64,000 nt of DNA from Mycobacterium adipatum (GTDB taxonomy: Bacteria; Actinomycetota; Actinomycetes; Mycobacteriales; Mycobacteriaceae), in contig NZ_CP015596.1 of NCBI RefSeq assembly GCF_001644575.1, positions 5,208,001 to 5,272,000 of the forward strand. The letters run 5' to 3'. The translations under genes were made by a program, and so were the position numbers. The notes under the pieces are model-generated. The model was not told the DNA's origin, did no database searches, and saw only the letters and a list, made by a program, of their open reading frames with translations. This document shows positions 9,654 to 18,754 of the stretch, in pieces. Within the stretch, counting starts at the first letter, position 1, and each line of letters opens with the position of its first letter.

Positions 9654-9714
9654 GTGTCCCCCGGTTTCGACCCTAACCGGCGCACACCGTGGGCGAGAGC
9701 ACCAGTTTCGGGCG

Positions 9715-10275
9715 TTACCCCTCCTTGCCGCGGCGTTCCCGATAGGCCGCCACGTGTTGTCGGTTTCCACAGTTGCCGGTGTCGCAGAAGATCTTCGAGC
9801 GGTTACGCGACACATCGAAGAGCACGGCGTCACAATCCGGCGCGGCACACACCTTGAGCCGGCGCAGCTCGCCGCCGCGGATCAGATCGGCCAGCGCCAT
9901 GGCCATCTCGGCGCCCATCCTGCGCGCCAGCGGGTCGTGGATCGAGGCCAGGTGCAGATGCCACTCGGGCATCTCGGCGTGCCGGGTCAACCAGGGCGAG
10001 GCCTTGGTGTCCGACAGCAGGGCGTTCACCTGGCCGACCGCGCGCTCCTCGTCGTCGGCGGCCGCCCAGAGCCGGCCGATCCGCTCCCGCAGCCGGTGCA
10101 CCTCGGCGAGTTCGGCGAAGTCCCGGTCGCGGCGGCCGGTCCAGCCGAATTCGGCCAGGTAGTCGTCGAGCCCCGCGATATCGCCCAGATCGTCGCGGTC
10201 CGCGGCACGTCTGTCGCTGTTGACCAACACGCAGGCGGCCCGCAGTGTGAGCTCCGTGTCATGAGTGAAAATCAT
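9715..10275 (-). CDS. CGNR zinc-finger DNA-binding protein (ABATE family)
   Basis: A 186-residue protein with an N-terminal ABATE domain and a C-terminal CGNR zinc finger. The four zinc ligands are in CAAPDCDAVLFD and IFCDTGNCGNRQHVAAYR. These are putative stress-related transcription regulators of unknown ligand. The longest frame begins at 10317, but MIFTHDTELTLRAAC at 10275 matches the usual family N-terminus. The gene is divergent from the EamA exporter and is the natural candidate to control it through the AT-rich repeat region between them. Confidence 0.85.
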   Translation of the reverse strand: MIFTHDTELTLRAACVLVNSDRRAADRDDLGDIAGLDDYLAEFGWTGRRDRDFAELAEVHRLRERIGRLWAAADDEERAVGQVNALLSDTKASPWLTRHAEMPEWHLHLASIHDPLARRMGAEMAMALADLIRGGELRRLKVCAAPDCDAVLFDVSRNRSKIFCDTGNCGNRQHVAAYRERRGKEG

Positions 10276-10330
10276 TTGACGCGTGACTCCCGTCGGCGAT
10301 AGTGTCATGAGCAACATTCATTTTACTCAT
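10257..10330. promoter_or_regulatory. Operator-like repeats between CGNR gene and eamA
   Basis: The sequence GTGTCATGAG occurs twice as a direct repeat, at 10257-10266 and 10303-10312. An imperfect inverted pair also flanks the region: ATGAGTGAAAATCAT at 10261 and ATTCATTTTACTCAT at 10316-10330. This AT-rich patch stands out from the surrounding GC-rich DNA and overlaps the 5' end of the regulator, so it looks like a binding site controlling one or both divergent genes. Confidence 0.45.
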
Positions 10331-10348
10331 TACACCTTGGGGAGCGTC

Positions 10349-11359
10349 ATGACGGTGACCGACGCGCGGTCGACGAATCGGTTCCGGCTGGGACTGGCGT
10401 TCGCGATCGCGTCCGCCCTCGCGTTCGGCCTGTCCGGCCCGCTGGCCAAATCACTCATGGAGGCGGGCTGGACTCCCACCGCAGCGGTCACCGCGCGGCT
10501 GGCCGGCGGAGCGCTCGCCATGGCGGTGTTCGCCACCCTCGCCAGACCCGGTTGGAGCGGCGAAGCGTGGGCACACCGCCGCACGATCCTCGCCTACGGC
10601 GTGATCCCGGTCGCCGGCGCACAGTTCTGCTACTACAACGCCGTCTCACACCTCTCGGTCGGCGTGGCGTTGCTGCTCGAGTACACCGCCCCCATCCTGG
10701 TGGTGGGCTGGCTGTGGGCACAGACCCGGCGCCGGCCGAGCACACTCACGCTGGTCGGCGTCGCGACCGCGATCACCGGGATCACCCTGGTGCTCGACGT
10801 GTTCGCCGGTGCGCACATCAACTCGGCCGGGGTGCTGTGGGGACTGGCCGCCGCGGTCTGCGCGGCGTGCTATTTCATGATGTCGGAGAAGGCGAGCTCC
10901 GACGGCACCGGACTGAGTCCCATCACGCTGGCCGCGGCCGGTCTGATCGTCGGCGCCGTCACCGTCGCGGCACTCGGCGCCTCCGGTCTCATGCCGATGC
11001 GGTTCGGCACCGAGAACGCCGTCCTGGCCGGACTCACGGTGCCCTGGTTCGTCCCCGTCATCGGACTCGCGCTCATCCCGACCGCCCTCGCCTACACCCT
11101 GGGCATCATGGGCGTTTCGCGGCTGCGCCCGCGGTTCGCCTCGCTGGTCGGCCTGTCCGAGGTGCTGTTCGCGGTGCTCGCCGCGTGGGCGCTGCTCGGT
11201 GAATCCATCACCGTCACCCAGACCGTCGGCGGTGCAGTGGTGCTGCTCGGTCTGGCCCTGGCGCGCCAGGGCGACCGCACCGAGCAGGTGGCCCGGGCCG
11301 AGTGGCCCGATGTCCCGCCCGTGACCGCGCAGCCCGAACAACCGATTAGCCGTAGCTAA
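10349..11359 (+). CDS. EamA/RhaT-type DMT superfamily transporter
   Basis: A 336-residue membrane protein with ten predicted transmembrane helices in two EamA repeats (first repeat from about residue 15, second from about 160). It belongs to the drug/metabolite transporter superfamily, whose members export amino acids, metabolites or drugs. The substrate cannot be read from sequence. The ATG at 10349 is preceded by GGGGAG. An upstream in-frame ATG is less likely because it would overlap the divergent operator. The gene is followed within 9 nt by the first cutinase but is functionally unrelated to it. Confidence 0.87.
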   Translation: MTVTDARSTNRFRLGLAFAIASALAFGLSGPLAKSLMEAGWTPTAAVTARLAGGALAMAVFATLARPGWSGEAWAHRRTILAYGVIPVAGAQFCYYNAVSHLSVGVALLLEYTAPILVVGWLWAQTRRRPSTLTLVGVATAITGITLVLDVFAGAHINSAGVLWGLAAAVCAACYFMMSEKASSDGTGLSPITLAAAGLIVGAVTVAALGASGLMPMRFGTENAVLAGLTVPWFVPVIGLALIPTALAYTLGIMGVSRLRPRFASLVGLSEVLFAVLAAWALLGESITVTQTVGGAVVLLGLALARQGDRTEQVARAEWPDVPPVTAQPEQPISRS

Positions 11360-11368
11360 CCATCGAAT

Positions 11369-12052
11369 GTGAAGATGGTGATCGTGAAGCTGCGCACGAT
11401 GGCGGCCCGGTCGGCCGCCCTGGGATCCGCACTGGTATCCGCACTCGTCGTTCTGGCCGGCCCCGCGCCGGTCGCGAGCGCCGAACCGTGCTCGGACGTC
11501 GAACTCGTCTTCGCCCGCGGCACCAGCGAGCCGCCCGGCATCGGCCGTGTCGGCCAGGCCCTGGCCGACACGCTGCGCCCGCAGCTCGGGGGGCGCACGC
11601 TGAGCACCTACGGGGTGAACTACCCCGCCACCTACGACTTCTTCACCGCAGCGGACGGCGCGTACGACGCCGCCGGTCGCATCGCCTACCTGGCGCAGAA
11701 TTGCCCGGCGACGCGGGTGGTGCTCGGCGGGTACTCCCAGGGCGCGGCGATCGTGAGCATGCTCGTCGGGCTGCCGCCGGTCGGCGAACGGATCGGCGAG
11801 TTCGGCTCGGCGCCCCCACTGCCGAGTAATCTGGCCGGGAACGTCGCGGCCATGGCGGTGTTCGGCAACCCCGGCGCCAAGTTCAGCAATCCGGTGTCGG
11901 TGGCGCCGCCGCCGTACAGCGGACGCGGTATCGATCTGTGCGCCGACGGTGATCCGATCTGTTCGCGCGGACGCAACCCGTTCGCGCACACCCGCTACGA
12001 ATCGTCGGGATTCATCCCCCAGGCGGCCGGCTTCATCGCAGGGCGTGTCTGA
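11369..12052 (+). CDS. Secreted cutinase-family serine esterase (first of four)
   Basis: A 227-residue secreted esterase/lipase of the cutinase family (CE5). It has a signal peptide ending near ASA|EPCSD, nucleophile Ser123 in GGYSQG, the catalytic Asp in the DGDPIC motif, and His in the C-terminal AHTRYESSG segment. Paired cysteines (PCSD...NCPA, DLCA...PICS) fit the two cutinase disulfides. Mycobacterial cutinase-like proteins hydrolyse short esters, phospholipids or mycolate esters. The start is chosen at 11369 without a clear ribosome site; M3 is an alternative. The locus corresponds to Rv3451/Rv3452, expanded here to four paralogues. Confidence 0.92.
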   Translation: MKMVIVKLRTMAARSAALGSALVSALVVLAGPAPVASAEPCSDVELVFARGTSEPPGIGRVGQALADTLRPQLGGRTLSTYGVNYPATYDFFTAADGAYDAAGRIAYLAQNCPATRVVLGGYSQGAAIVSMLVGLPPVGERIGEFGSAPPLPSNLAGNVAAMAVFGNPGAKFSNPVSVAPPPYSGRGIDLCADGDPICSRGRNPFAHTRYESSGFIPQAAGFIAGRV

Positions 12053-12081
12053 CTCGGGACTTGTTTAGCCCCGCTCCGCGT

Positions 12082-12087
12082 TATGCT
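12082..12087 (+). promoter_or_regulatory. -10 element (TATGCT) of second cutinase
   Basis: TATGCT ends 5 nt before the GTG start at 12093, with TTGTTT at 12061-12066 as a possible -35. There is no room for a Shine-Dalgarno sequence, so the mRNA is probably leaderless. Confidence 0.6.
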
Positions 12088-12092
12088 GTGGC

Positions 12093-12737
12093 GTGCGCAT
12101 CGATCTTGTTCGAGGTTGCTCCGTCCTTGCCGCCACCGTTGCCGCGGTCGGCGCGTCGATCCTGGCCCCGGCATCGCCCGCGCGGGCCGAAGGATGCCCC
12201 GATATCGAAGTCGTCTTCGCCCGCGGGACGAATGAGGATCCCGGCCTGGGCCGCATCGGCAACGCTTTCATCAACGCGCTGCGCGGCAAGGTGGGCGGAC
12301 GTTCGGTGGGTACCTACGCGGTGAACTATCCGGCGAGCTTCGACTTCCTCGCGGCCGCCGGCGGCGCCAATGACGCGAGTGGCCACGTCCAGTGGATGAT
12401 GGCCAACTGCCCGGACACCCGACTGGTGCTGGGCGGCTACTCCCAGGGCGCCGCGGTCATCGACGTCATCGCCGCGGTGCCGGTACCCGGCATCGGCTTC
12501 AACGCCCCGCTGCCGCCCAATACGCCCGAGCACGTCGCCGCGCTGGCGGTGTTCGGCAACCCCTCGGCAAAGGTCGGTCTGCCGCTGACCGTCAGCCCGG
12601 TGTGGGGTGCCCGGTCCATCGATCTGTGCAACTTCGGTGACCCGGTGTGCAGCGGTGGCGATGACGTGGCCGCCCACCGGGCCTACAACGGCGGACCTGC
12701 CGAACAAGCCGCCGGATTCGTGGCGGGTCTGCTGTAG
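12093..12737 (+). CDS. Secreted cutinase-family serine esterase (second)
   Basis: A 214-residue cutinase with a signal peptide cleaved near ARA|EGCPD. Nucleophile Ser117 lies in GGYSQG, Asp in FGDPVC and His in DVAAHRAYNG. The fold cysteines are conserved. The GTG at 12093 lacks a Shine-Dalgarno sequence but lies 5 nt after a TATGCT -10 box, so it is probably a leaderless gene with its own promoter only 40 nt after the first cutinase. It is closely similar to the first copy (YAVNYPA, VFGNPSAK blocks), which indicates tandem duplication. Confidence 0.93.
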   Translation: MRIDLVRGCSVLAATVAAVGASILAPASPARAEGCPDIEVVFARGTNEDPGLGRIGNAFINALRGKVGGRSVGTYAVNYPASFDFLAAAGGANDASGHVQWMMANCPDTRLVLGGYSQGAAVIDVIAAVPVPGIGFNAPLPPNTPEHVAALAVFGNPSAKVGLPLTVSPVWGARSIDLCNFGDPVCSGGDDVAAHRAYNGGPAEQAAGFVAGLL

Positions 12738-12749
12738 AGCGCGTCCCGG

Positions 12750-12755
12750 TACACT
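12750..12755 (+). promoter_or_regulatory. -10 element (TACACT) of third cutinase
   Basis: TACACT is followed by exactly 7 nt and then the GTG start at 12763. The next cutinase has the same hexamer and spacing. Leaderless transcription is the simplest reading. Confidence 0.65.
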
Positions 12756-12762
12756 GCATCAG

Positions 12763-13473
12763 GTGTCCATCCGAACGCTCCCAGCAAAGCGCCGCGCGCG
12801 TAAGTTCGTCGCCTCCGTCGCCTCGGTAGCGGCCATCGCCGCCGGGTTGCTGGCCGGCACGACGACGGGCCCGGCGGCGCAGCAACCCACCGCGTCGGCC
12901 GAGCCATGCGCACCGGTGGAGTTGATCTTCGCCCGCGGCCGCAACGAACAGCCCGGCGTCGGCCGGATCGGCAACGCGTTGGTGGGTGCCCTCAACGCGC
13001 GGCTTCCGCAGCCCGTCGGGGTGTACGCCGTGAACTACCCGGCGAACACCGAGATCGCCGCGGGCGCCAACGACATCAGCAACCGGATCCAGTACATGGC
13101 GGGCGCCTGCCCGGACACCCGCCTGATCGTCGGGGGTTATTCGCTGGGCTCGGTGGCGGCCGCGCTGGCATTGTCGGCCAACCAGACGGGCCTCGGCTTC
13201 AACCGCCCGCTACCGCCGGGCATGGACAGCCACATCGCCGCGGTCGTATTGGTCGGCAACTTCTCCAAGCAGGTGCCCGGCCACCAGATCGCCGGCCAGT
13301 ACCTGGACCGCACCATCGACATCTGCAACGCCGAGGATCCGGTCTGTTCGGGCGGGCTGCCCAACGACCTCAACGATCTGCAGCGCGTCTGGGGTGACCA
13401 CCTGCAGGACGGCTACATCAGCTCCGGGCTCATCGAGCAGGCCGCCGATTTCGCCGCGGCCCGGGTGCGGTAG
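12763..13473 (+). CDS. Secreted cutinase-family serine esterase (third, GYSLG type)
   Basis: A 236-residue cutinase with a basic N-region (LPAKRRARKF), a hydrophobic signal sequence, and a mature start near ASA|EPCAP. Nucleophile Ser127 sits in GGYSLG: the residue after the serine, Gln in classic cutinases and a contributor to the oxyanion hole through its backbone, is Leu. Asp (AEDPVC) and His (GDHLQDGY) are present. The open frame extends upstream into the previous gene, but the GTG at 12763, 7 nt after a TACACT -10 box, matches the family N-terminus and gives a leaderless mRNA. Confidence 0.92.
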   Translation: MSIRTLPAKRRARKFVASVASVAAIAAGLLAGTTTGPAAQQPTASAEPCAPVELIFARGRNEQPGVGRIGNALVGALNARLPQPVGVYAVNYPANTEIAAGANDISNRIQYMAGACPDTRLIVGGYSLGSVAAALALSANQTGLGFNRPLPPGMDSHIAAVVLVGNFSKQVPGHQIAGQYLDRTIDICNAEDPVCSGGLPNDLNDLQRVWGDHLQDGYISSGLIEQAADFAAARVR

Positions 13474-13511
13474 ACGGCTCACTTCGCAACGCAGACGTCA
13501 ATTCCGGCCGC

Positions 13512-13517
13512 TACACT
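13512..13517 (+). promoter_or_regulatory. -10 element (TACACT) of fourth cutinase
   Basis: TACACT plus a 7-nt spacer to the GTG at 13525 is the same arrangement as upstream of the third cutinase. It suggests that the promoter was copied together with the gene. Confidence 0.65.
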
Positions 13518-13524
13518 CGGTGCG

Positions 13525-14214
13525 GTGATCTTGACGTCGAGAGGTCCGGTCCGTCGCTTCACCGTTCTGGCGGCGGCACTGATCGTGGTGCTGGCCACCC
13601 TCGGTGTGCCGACGCTCAGCACGCCAGGCATGCTGCCGGTGGCCGGCGCAGTCTCGTGCCCCGACGCCGAGCTCATCTTCGCGCGTGGCCGGATGGAATC
13701 ACCCGGGGCCGGCCAGATCGGGAACGCGCTCGCCAGCGCGCTGCGTTCCAAGTCGGGCAAGAACGTGGCGCTGTACGCGGTGAAATACCCCGCGGACACC
13801 CAGATCGACATCGGCGCCAACGATATGAGCGCACGCGTGCAGTACATGGCGGCCAATTGCCCGAACACCCGGTTGGTGCTGGGCGGCTACTCGCTCGGGG
13901 CGGCCGTCAGCGATGTGGTGCTGGCGGTGCCGTTCGCCGCGTTCGGCTTCAAGAACCCGCTCCCGCCCGGCGCCGACCAGAAGATCGCCGCGGTGGCGTT
14001 GTTCGGCAACGGGATTGCCTGGGTCGGCCCCATCGCGAACTTCAATCCGCTCTATCAGGAGCGCACCATCGAGCTGTGCCACGGCGATGACCCGATCTGC
14101 AACCCCACCGATCCGGAGAACTGGGAATCCTATTGGGCCGACCACCTGGCGCCGGCGTATATCAAGGCGGGCATGGTGAATCAGGCCGCCGACTTCGTCG
14201 CGCCACGGATCTGA
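13525..14214 (+). CDS. Secreted cutinase-family serine esterase (fourth, GYSLG type)
   Basis: A 229-residue cutinase with an N-terminal hydrophobic signal sequence and a mature region beginning near AVSCPDAE. Nucleophile Ser123 is in GGYSLG (Leu again replaces Gln), Asp in HGDDPIC and His in WADHLAPAY. It is closest to the third copy (RGR...G.IGNAL, ADHL.P.YI..G). The GTG start lies 7 nt after TACACT and no Shine-Dalgarno is visible. The gene is convergent with truA, 20 nt away. Confidence 0.93.
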   Translation: MILTSRGPVRRFTVLAAALIVVLATLGVPTLSTPGMLPVAGAVSCPDAELIFARGRMESPGAGQIGNALASALRSKSGKNVALYAVKYPADTQIDIGANDMSARVQYMAANCPNTRLVLGGYSLGAAVSDVVLAVPFAAFGFKNPLPPGADQKIAAVALFGNGIAWVGPIANFNPLYQERTIELCHGDDPICNPTDPENWESYWADHLAPAYIKAGMVNQAADFVAPRI

Positions 14215-14234
14215 GGCCCGCCGGCCGGTGAGTG

Positions 14235-15134
14235 TCAGAGGGTGCGCATGTCGCGGGTGACGGTGATGCGCGCGGCCAGCTGATCATCGGCCGGATAGTC
14301 CACCCCGACCAGCGTCAGCCCCCGCGCCGGTGCGGCCGCGAAATCGCTGGAGCGCTTCGCCGCACCGAGCAGCGACGCACACCAGGACGGATCCCGCCGT
14401 CCCTCCCCCACGGCCAGCAGTGCCCCCACCACCGAGCGCACCATCGACCAGCAGAACGCGTCGGCGCTGACGTGGGCGGTGACCAGGTCGCCGTCGCGCG
14501 TCCAGTCCAGGCGCTGCATCTCGCGGATCGTGGTGGCGCCGTCGCGGTGCTTGCAGAAGGCGGCGAAGTCGTGCAGGCCGATCAGGTGCCGCGAGGCATC
14601 GACCATGGCGTCCAGGTCGAGCGGGCGTGCCCACGGGGTGACGAATCGGGCTTGCTGCGGGGTGGCGCCGTACGGCGCTGTGGCGAGCCGGTATTCGTAA
14701 TGCCTGCGCAGCGCGGAGAAACGCGCGTCGAAACCGGCCGGAGCGCGCACGATGCCGAGCACCCGGACATCTTCGGGTACGAATCGCGCGAGTCGCCTTG
14801 TCAGCGGCAGGAATTCGGGCTCTCCCGCCGGCCGCGCGCTGCGCGGGTAGGCGTGCCCGAGCGCGTCAGCGGGCACGTCGAGGTGCGCCACCTGGCCGGT
14901 GGCGTGCACACCGGCATCGGTGCGGCCGGCGGCTCGCAGGATCACCGGGGTGCGAAAGACCGTCGACAGGGCATCCTCGAGGACACCGGCGACGGTGCGC
15001 TGCCCTTCCTGGGCGGCCCAGCCCGCGAACTCGGTGCCGTCGTAGGCGATGTCGAGGCGCAGACGAACCGGGGCGAGCGGAGCGACGGGAGAACGAACAA
15101 GCCCGCCACCGGCGTCGGTGGCGGGCTCGTTCAC
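14235..15134 (-). CDS. truA: TruA, tRNA pseudouridine(38-40) synthase
   Basis: A 299-residue enzyme that isomerises U38-U40 in the anticodon stem-loop of tRNAs. The catalytic Asp73 lies in the signature GRTDAGVHA. The family blocks [30 protein letters not shown] and [14 protein letters not shown] are all present. The only in-frame start is a GTG at 15134, 7 nt after the rplQ stop. The first 14 codons form one arm pair of a strong hairpin, so either translation starts through this structure or the hairpin is a partial terminator that sets truA below rplQ. The order matches Rv3455c. Confidence 0.95.
   Translation of the reverse strand: MNEPATDAGGGLVRSPVAPLAPVRLRLDIAYDGTEFAGWAAQEGQRTVAGVLEDALSTVFRTPVILRAAGRTDAGVHATGQVAHLDVPADALGHAYPRSARPAGEPEFLPLTRRLARFVPEDVRVLGIVRAPAGFDARFSALRRHYEYRLATAPYGATPQQARFVTPWARPLDLDAMVDASRHLIGLHDFAAFCKHRDGATTIREMQRLDWTRDGDLVTAHVSADAFCWSMVRSVVGALLAVGEGRRDPSWCASLLGAAKRSSDFAAAPARGLTLVGVDYPADDQLAARITVTRDMRTL
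15095..15132 (-). terminator. 16-bp hairpin at rplQ-truA junction
   Basis: Arms 15095-15110 and 15117-15132 pair over 16 positions with a single wobble and a 6-nt loop. Transcribed leftward, the stem is followed by a U-rich stretch (TTGTTCGTTCT if counted with the end of the arm). It has the form of an intrinsic terminator/attenuator for the ribosomal operon, but lies inside the 5' coding end of truA. Confidence 0.65.
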
Positions 15135-15141
15135 AGCGTCA

Positions 15142-15711
15142 CTACTTGGCGTCGTCGGCCTTGTCCTCAGCCTCGGTGGCCTCCTCGGTGACGGCCTCTT
15201 CGGCCGGAACCTCGGTGGTCTCCTCGGTCACAGCCTCGTCGGCCGTCGGGCCTGCGGCGGCCTCGGGCTCGACAGCGGCCTGCGGAGCGGCGGCAGCCGC
15301 GACCTTCTGCGAGGCGTCCGCACGACGTGCGCGGTTGGCCTCGGAGGTCACGGTCTTCTCCCGGACCAGTTCGATGACGGCCATCGGGGCGTTGTCGCCC
15401 TTACGTGCCTCCACCTTGATGATCCGGGTGTAGCCACCCTCACGATCGGCGAAGAAGGGACCGATCTCGGCGAACAGGGTGTGCACCACATCCTTGTCGC
15501 GGATCTTCTTCATCACCTCACGCCGGTTGTGCAGCGAGCCCTTCTTGGCATGGGTGATCAGCTTCTCCGCGTACGGACGCAACGCCCGTGCTTTCGGCTC
15601 GGTCGTCTTGATGCGGCCGTGCTCGAAGAGCGAGGTGGCCAGGTTGGCCAGCAGCGCGGCCTGGTGCGAGGACGACCCGCCGAGGCGAGGACCCTTGGTG
15701 GGCTTGGGCAT
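15142..15711 (-). CDS. rplQ: 50S ribosomal protein L17
   Basis: Residues 1-120 form the L17 core ([17 protein letters not shown] start), which lines the 50S exit-tunnel region. An Ala/Glu-rich acidic tail of about 65 residues follows, typical of actinobacterial L17 and probably disordered. Total length is 189 residues. The gene follows rpoA in the alpha operon, 108 nt apart, and that spacer holds a tandem repeat of the rpoA 3' end. Confidence 0.98.
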   Translation of the reverse strand: MPKPTKGPRLGGSSSHQAALLANLATSLFEHGRIKTTEPKARALRPYAEKLITHAKKGSLHNRREVMKKIRDKDVVHTLFAEIGPFFADREGGYTRIIKVEARKGDNAPMAVIELVREKTVTSEANRARRADASQKVAAAAAPQAAVEPEAAAGPTADEAVTEETTEVPAEEAVTEEATEAEDKADDAK

Positions 15712-15776
15712 TGCGACTATCTCCTAATGTGGCCGATCCCCGTATCAGGTAGGACCGGGACGGTTTCTGCTGGGTT

Positions 15777-16878
<1,102 letters not shown>

Positions 16879-16919
16879 CTATCTCCTTCTCGACACCCGC
16901 TATTTGATGCCGTCTGGGT

Positions 16920-16953
16920 GTCCCAGGCCGCCTGACAGTGGGCGGCCCGGGAC
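16920..16953 (-). other. Strong intercistronic hairpin between rpsD and rpoA
   Basis: Arms 16920-16932 and 16941-16953 form a 13-bp stem with one G-U pair and an 8-nt loop in the leftward transcript. No U-run follows, so it is more likely a processing, stability or pausing element than a full terminator within the operon. Confidence 0.6.
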
Positions 16954-16963
16954 GTCTAACCGT

Positions 16964-17569
16964 TTACTTCGAGTAGAACTCGACGATGAGCTGCTCGGTG
17001 AGCGGCACCTGGATCTGTGCCCGCTCGGGCAGCTGGTGAACCAGGATGCGCTGACGCTCGCCGACGACCTGCAGCCAACCCGGGATCGGGCGCTCGCCCG
17101 CGGCCTGCCGCGCGGCTTCGAACGGCAGGGTGTTGATCGACTTGTCCTTGACATCGATGATGTCGTACTGCGAGACGCGGTAGCTGGGGATGTCGACCTT
17201 CACACCGTTGACGGTGAAGTGGCCGTGGCTGACCAGCTGGCGAGCCATCCGGCGGGTACGCGCCAGGCCGGCGCGGTACACGACGTTGTCCAGGCGGCTT
17301 TCCAGGATGCGCAGCAGGTTCTCGCCGGTCTTACCCGCCTGGCGATTGGCCTCTTCGTAGTACTTGCGGAACTGCTTCTCCATGACGCCGTAGGTGAAGC
17401 GAGCCTTCTGCTTCTCCTGCAGCTGGGTGCGGTATTCGCTTTCCTTGATCCGCGCGCGACCGTGCTGGCCGGGCGGGTAGGGGCGCTTTTCGAACGACTG
17501 ATCGCCGCCGACGAGGTCGACGCCGAGGCGACGCGACTTGCGGGTCGCGGGGCCGGTATAACGAGCCAT
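16964..17569 (-). CDS. rpsD: 30S ribosomal protein S4
   Basis: The 201-residue S4 primary 16S rRNA-binding protein. It has the usual ARYTGPATRKSRRLGVDL start and an S4 RNA-binding domain near residues 90-150 (RLDNVVYRAGLARTRRMARQ). The zinc-binding cysteines of some S4 proteins are absent. In many bacteria S4 represses its own operon. It is encoded 14 nt after rpsK. Confidence 0.98.
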   Translation of the reverse strand: MARYTGPATRKSRRLGVDLVGGDQSFEKRPYPPGQHGRARIKESEYRTQLQEKQKARFTYGVMEKQFRKYYEEANRQAGKTGENLLRILESRLDNVVYRAGLARTRRMARQLVSHGHFTVNGVKVDIPSYRVSQYDIIDVKDKSINTLPFEAARQAAGERPIPGWLQVVGERQRILVHQLPERAQIQVPLTEQLIVEFYSK

Positions 17570-17583
17570 TTTCTAGATCCTCC

Positions 17584-18000
17584 CTAGACCCGGCGCCGCT
17601 TGGGCGGACGGCAGCCGTTGTGCGGCTGCGGAGTGACATCGGAGATCGCACCGACCTCGAGGCCTGCGGCCTGAAGCGAGCGGATCGCGGTCTCGCGGCC
17701 CGAACCCGGGCCCTTCACGAAGACATCGACCTTCTTGACACCGTGCTCCTGCGCCTTGCGGGCAGCGTTCTCGGCGGCGAGCTGCGCGGCGAACGGGGTC
17801 GACTTGCGCGAACCCTTGAAGCCGACGTGACCCGACGAGGCCCAGGCGATGACGTTGCCCTGGGGATCGGTGATCGAGACGATGGTGTTGTTGAAGGTGC
17901 TCTTGATGTGAGCAGCGCCGTGCGGGACGTTCTTCTTTTCCCTGCGGCGGGTCTTCTGACCCTTCTTGGCGGCGGTGCCGCCCTTCTTTGCCTGTGCCAT
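17584..18000 (-). CDS. rpsK: 30S ribosomal protein S11
   Basis: A 138-residue S11 with a lysine-rich N-terminal extension ([20 protein letters not shown]) and the conserved core [18 protein letters not shown]. The C-terminus is [16 protein letters not shown]. It sits on the 30S platform and contacts S7 and the Shine-Dalgarno helix region. It lies 6 nt after rpsM. Confidence 0.99.
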   Translation of the reverse strand: MAQAKKGGTAAKKGQKTRRREKKNVPHGAAHIKSTFNNTIVSITDPQGNVIAWASSGHVGFKGSRKSTPFAAQLAAENAARKAQEHGVKKVDVFVKGPGSGRETAIRSLQAAGLEVGAISDVTPQPHNGCRPPKRRRV

Positions 18001-18006
18001 CCGGGG

Positions 18007-18381
18007 TTACCTGGCCTTCTTCTTGCCGGCGATGGTGCGCTTCGGGCCCTTGCGGGTGCGCGCGTTGGTCTTGGTGCGCTGTCCACGCACGGGCAGGCCA
18101 CGACGGTGGCGCAGTCCCTGGTAGCAACCGATCTCGATCTTGCGACGGATGTCGGCCTGAACCTCGCGGCGCAGGTCGCCCTCGACCTTGAGGTTGCCTT
18201 CGATGTAGTCACGCAGCTGGCTCACCTGATCGTCGGTGAGGTCCTTGGTGCGCAGGTCCCGGCTGATGCCGGTGCCTTCCAGGATTTCCTGGGAGCGGGT
18301 ACGGCCGATGCCGTAGATGTAGGTCAGCGCGATCTCCATGCGCTTGTCACGCGGGAGATCGACGCCCATGAGACGTGCCAT
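18007..18381 (-). CDS. rpsM: 30S ribosomal protein S13
   Basis: The 124-residue head protein S13, starting [20 protein letters not shown]. It has a helix-two-turns-helix region ([11 protein letters not shown]) and a basic C-terminal tail that reaches the P-site tRNA. It is the first of the tightly packed rpsM-rpsK-rpsD-rpoA group and lies 177 nt after rpmJ. The leader holds small repeats and a hairpin. Confidence 0.99.
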   Translation of the reverse strand: MARLMGVDLPRDKRMEIALTYIYGIGRTRSQEILEGTGISRDLRTKDLTDDQVSQLRDYIEGNLKVEGDLRREVQADIRRKIEIGCYQGLRHRRGLPVRGQRTKTNARTRKGPKRTIAGKKKAR

Positions 18382-18442
18382 CAGGCAGTGATTCTTTCTC
18401 TATGCGGAGGTCTGTTCCCAGTCCGTTCCCCGTCTTGGCGGG

Positions 18443-18553
18443 GCCCGGCCTCCGTGCCGGGCGTGTAGTGAGCAGCGAATCCGCTCACTGGTACTGGGAG
18501 GTCTGCATTCAGTTGTGGGTGGTGCTGCGTGCTTGGACGCTGCGTGCTTGGAC
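18443..18553 (-). promoter_or_regulatory. rpsM leader: hairpin and 15-bp tandem repeat
   Basis: The rpmJ-rpsM spacer contains a 7-bp hairpin GCCCGGC/GCCGGGC (18443-18462, 6-nt loop). It also contains two perfect tandem copies of GCTGCGTGCTTGGAC (18524-18553), starting 5 bases after the rpmJ stop. In other bacteria this leader is where S4 represses translation; whether that applies here is not shown. Confidence 0.4.
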
Positions 18554-18558
18554 TGGGA

Positions 18559-18672
18559 CTAACCCTGCCGCTGCTTGTGCCGCGGATCCGAGCAGATCAC
18601 CATGACCCGCCCATGCCGGCGGATCACCCTGCACTTGTCGCAGATCGGCTTGACGCTCGGGTTCACCTTCAC
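18559..18672 (-). CDS. rpmJ: 50S ribosomal protein L36
   Basis: A 37-residue L36 reading [20 protein letters not shown] onward. The zinc ligands Cys11, Cys14, Cys27 and His32 are all present, so this is the zinc-binding (C+) form. Translation starts at a GTG at 18672 behind AAGGA. Mycobacteria often carry a second, zinc-independent L36 elsewhere that replaces this one under zinc limitation; no Zur-like site is apparent here. It lies between infA and rpsM as in Rv3461c. Confidence 0.95.
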
Positions 18673-18754
18673 GGCTTCGCGATCCTTCTAGGTCAGTTGC
18701 GGCGGACACATCGATGCCCGCCACAGGTAGTGGTTGTTGCAGTTGAGGGGCGTT

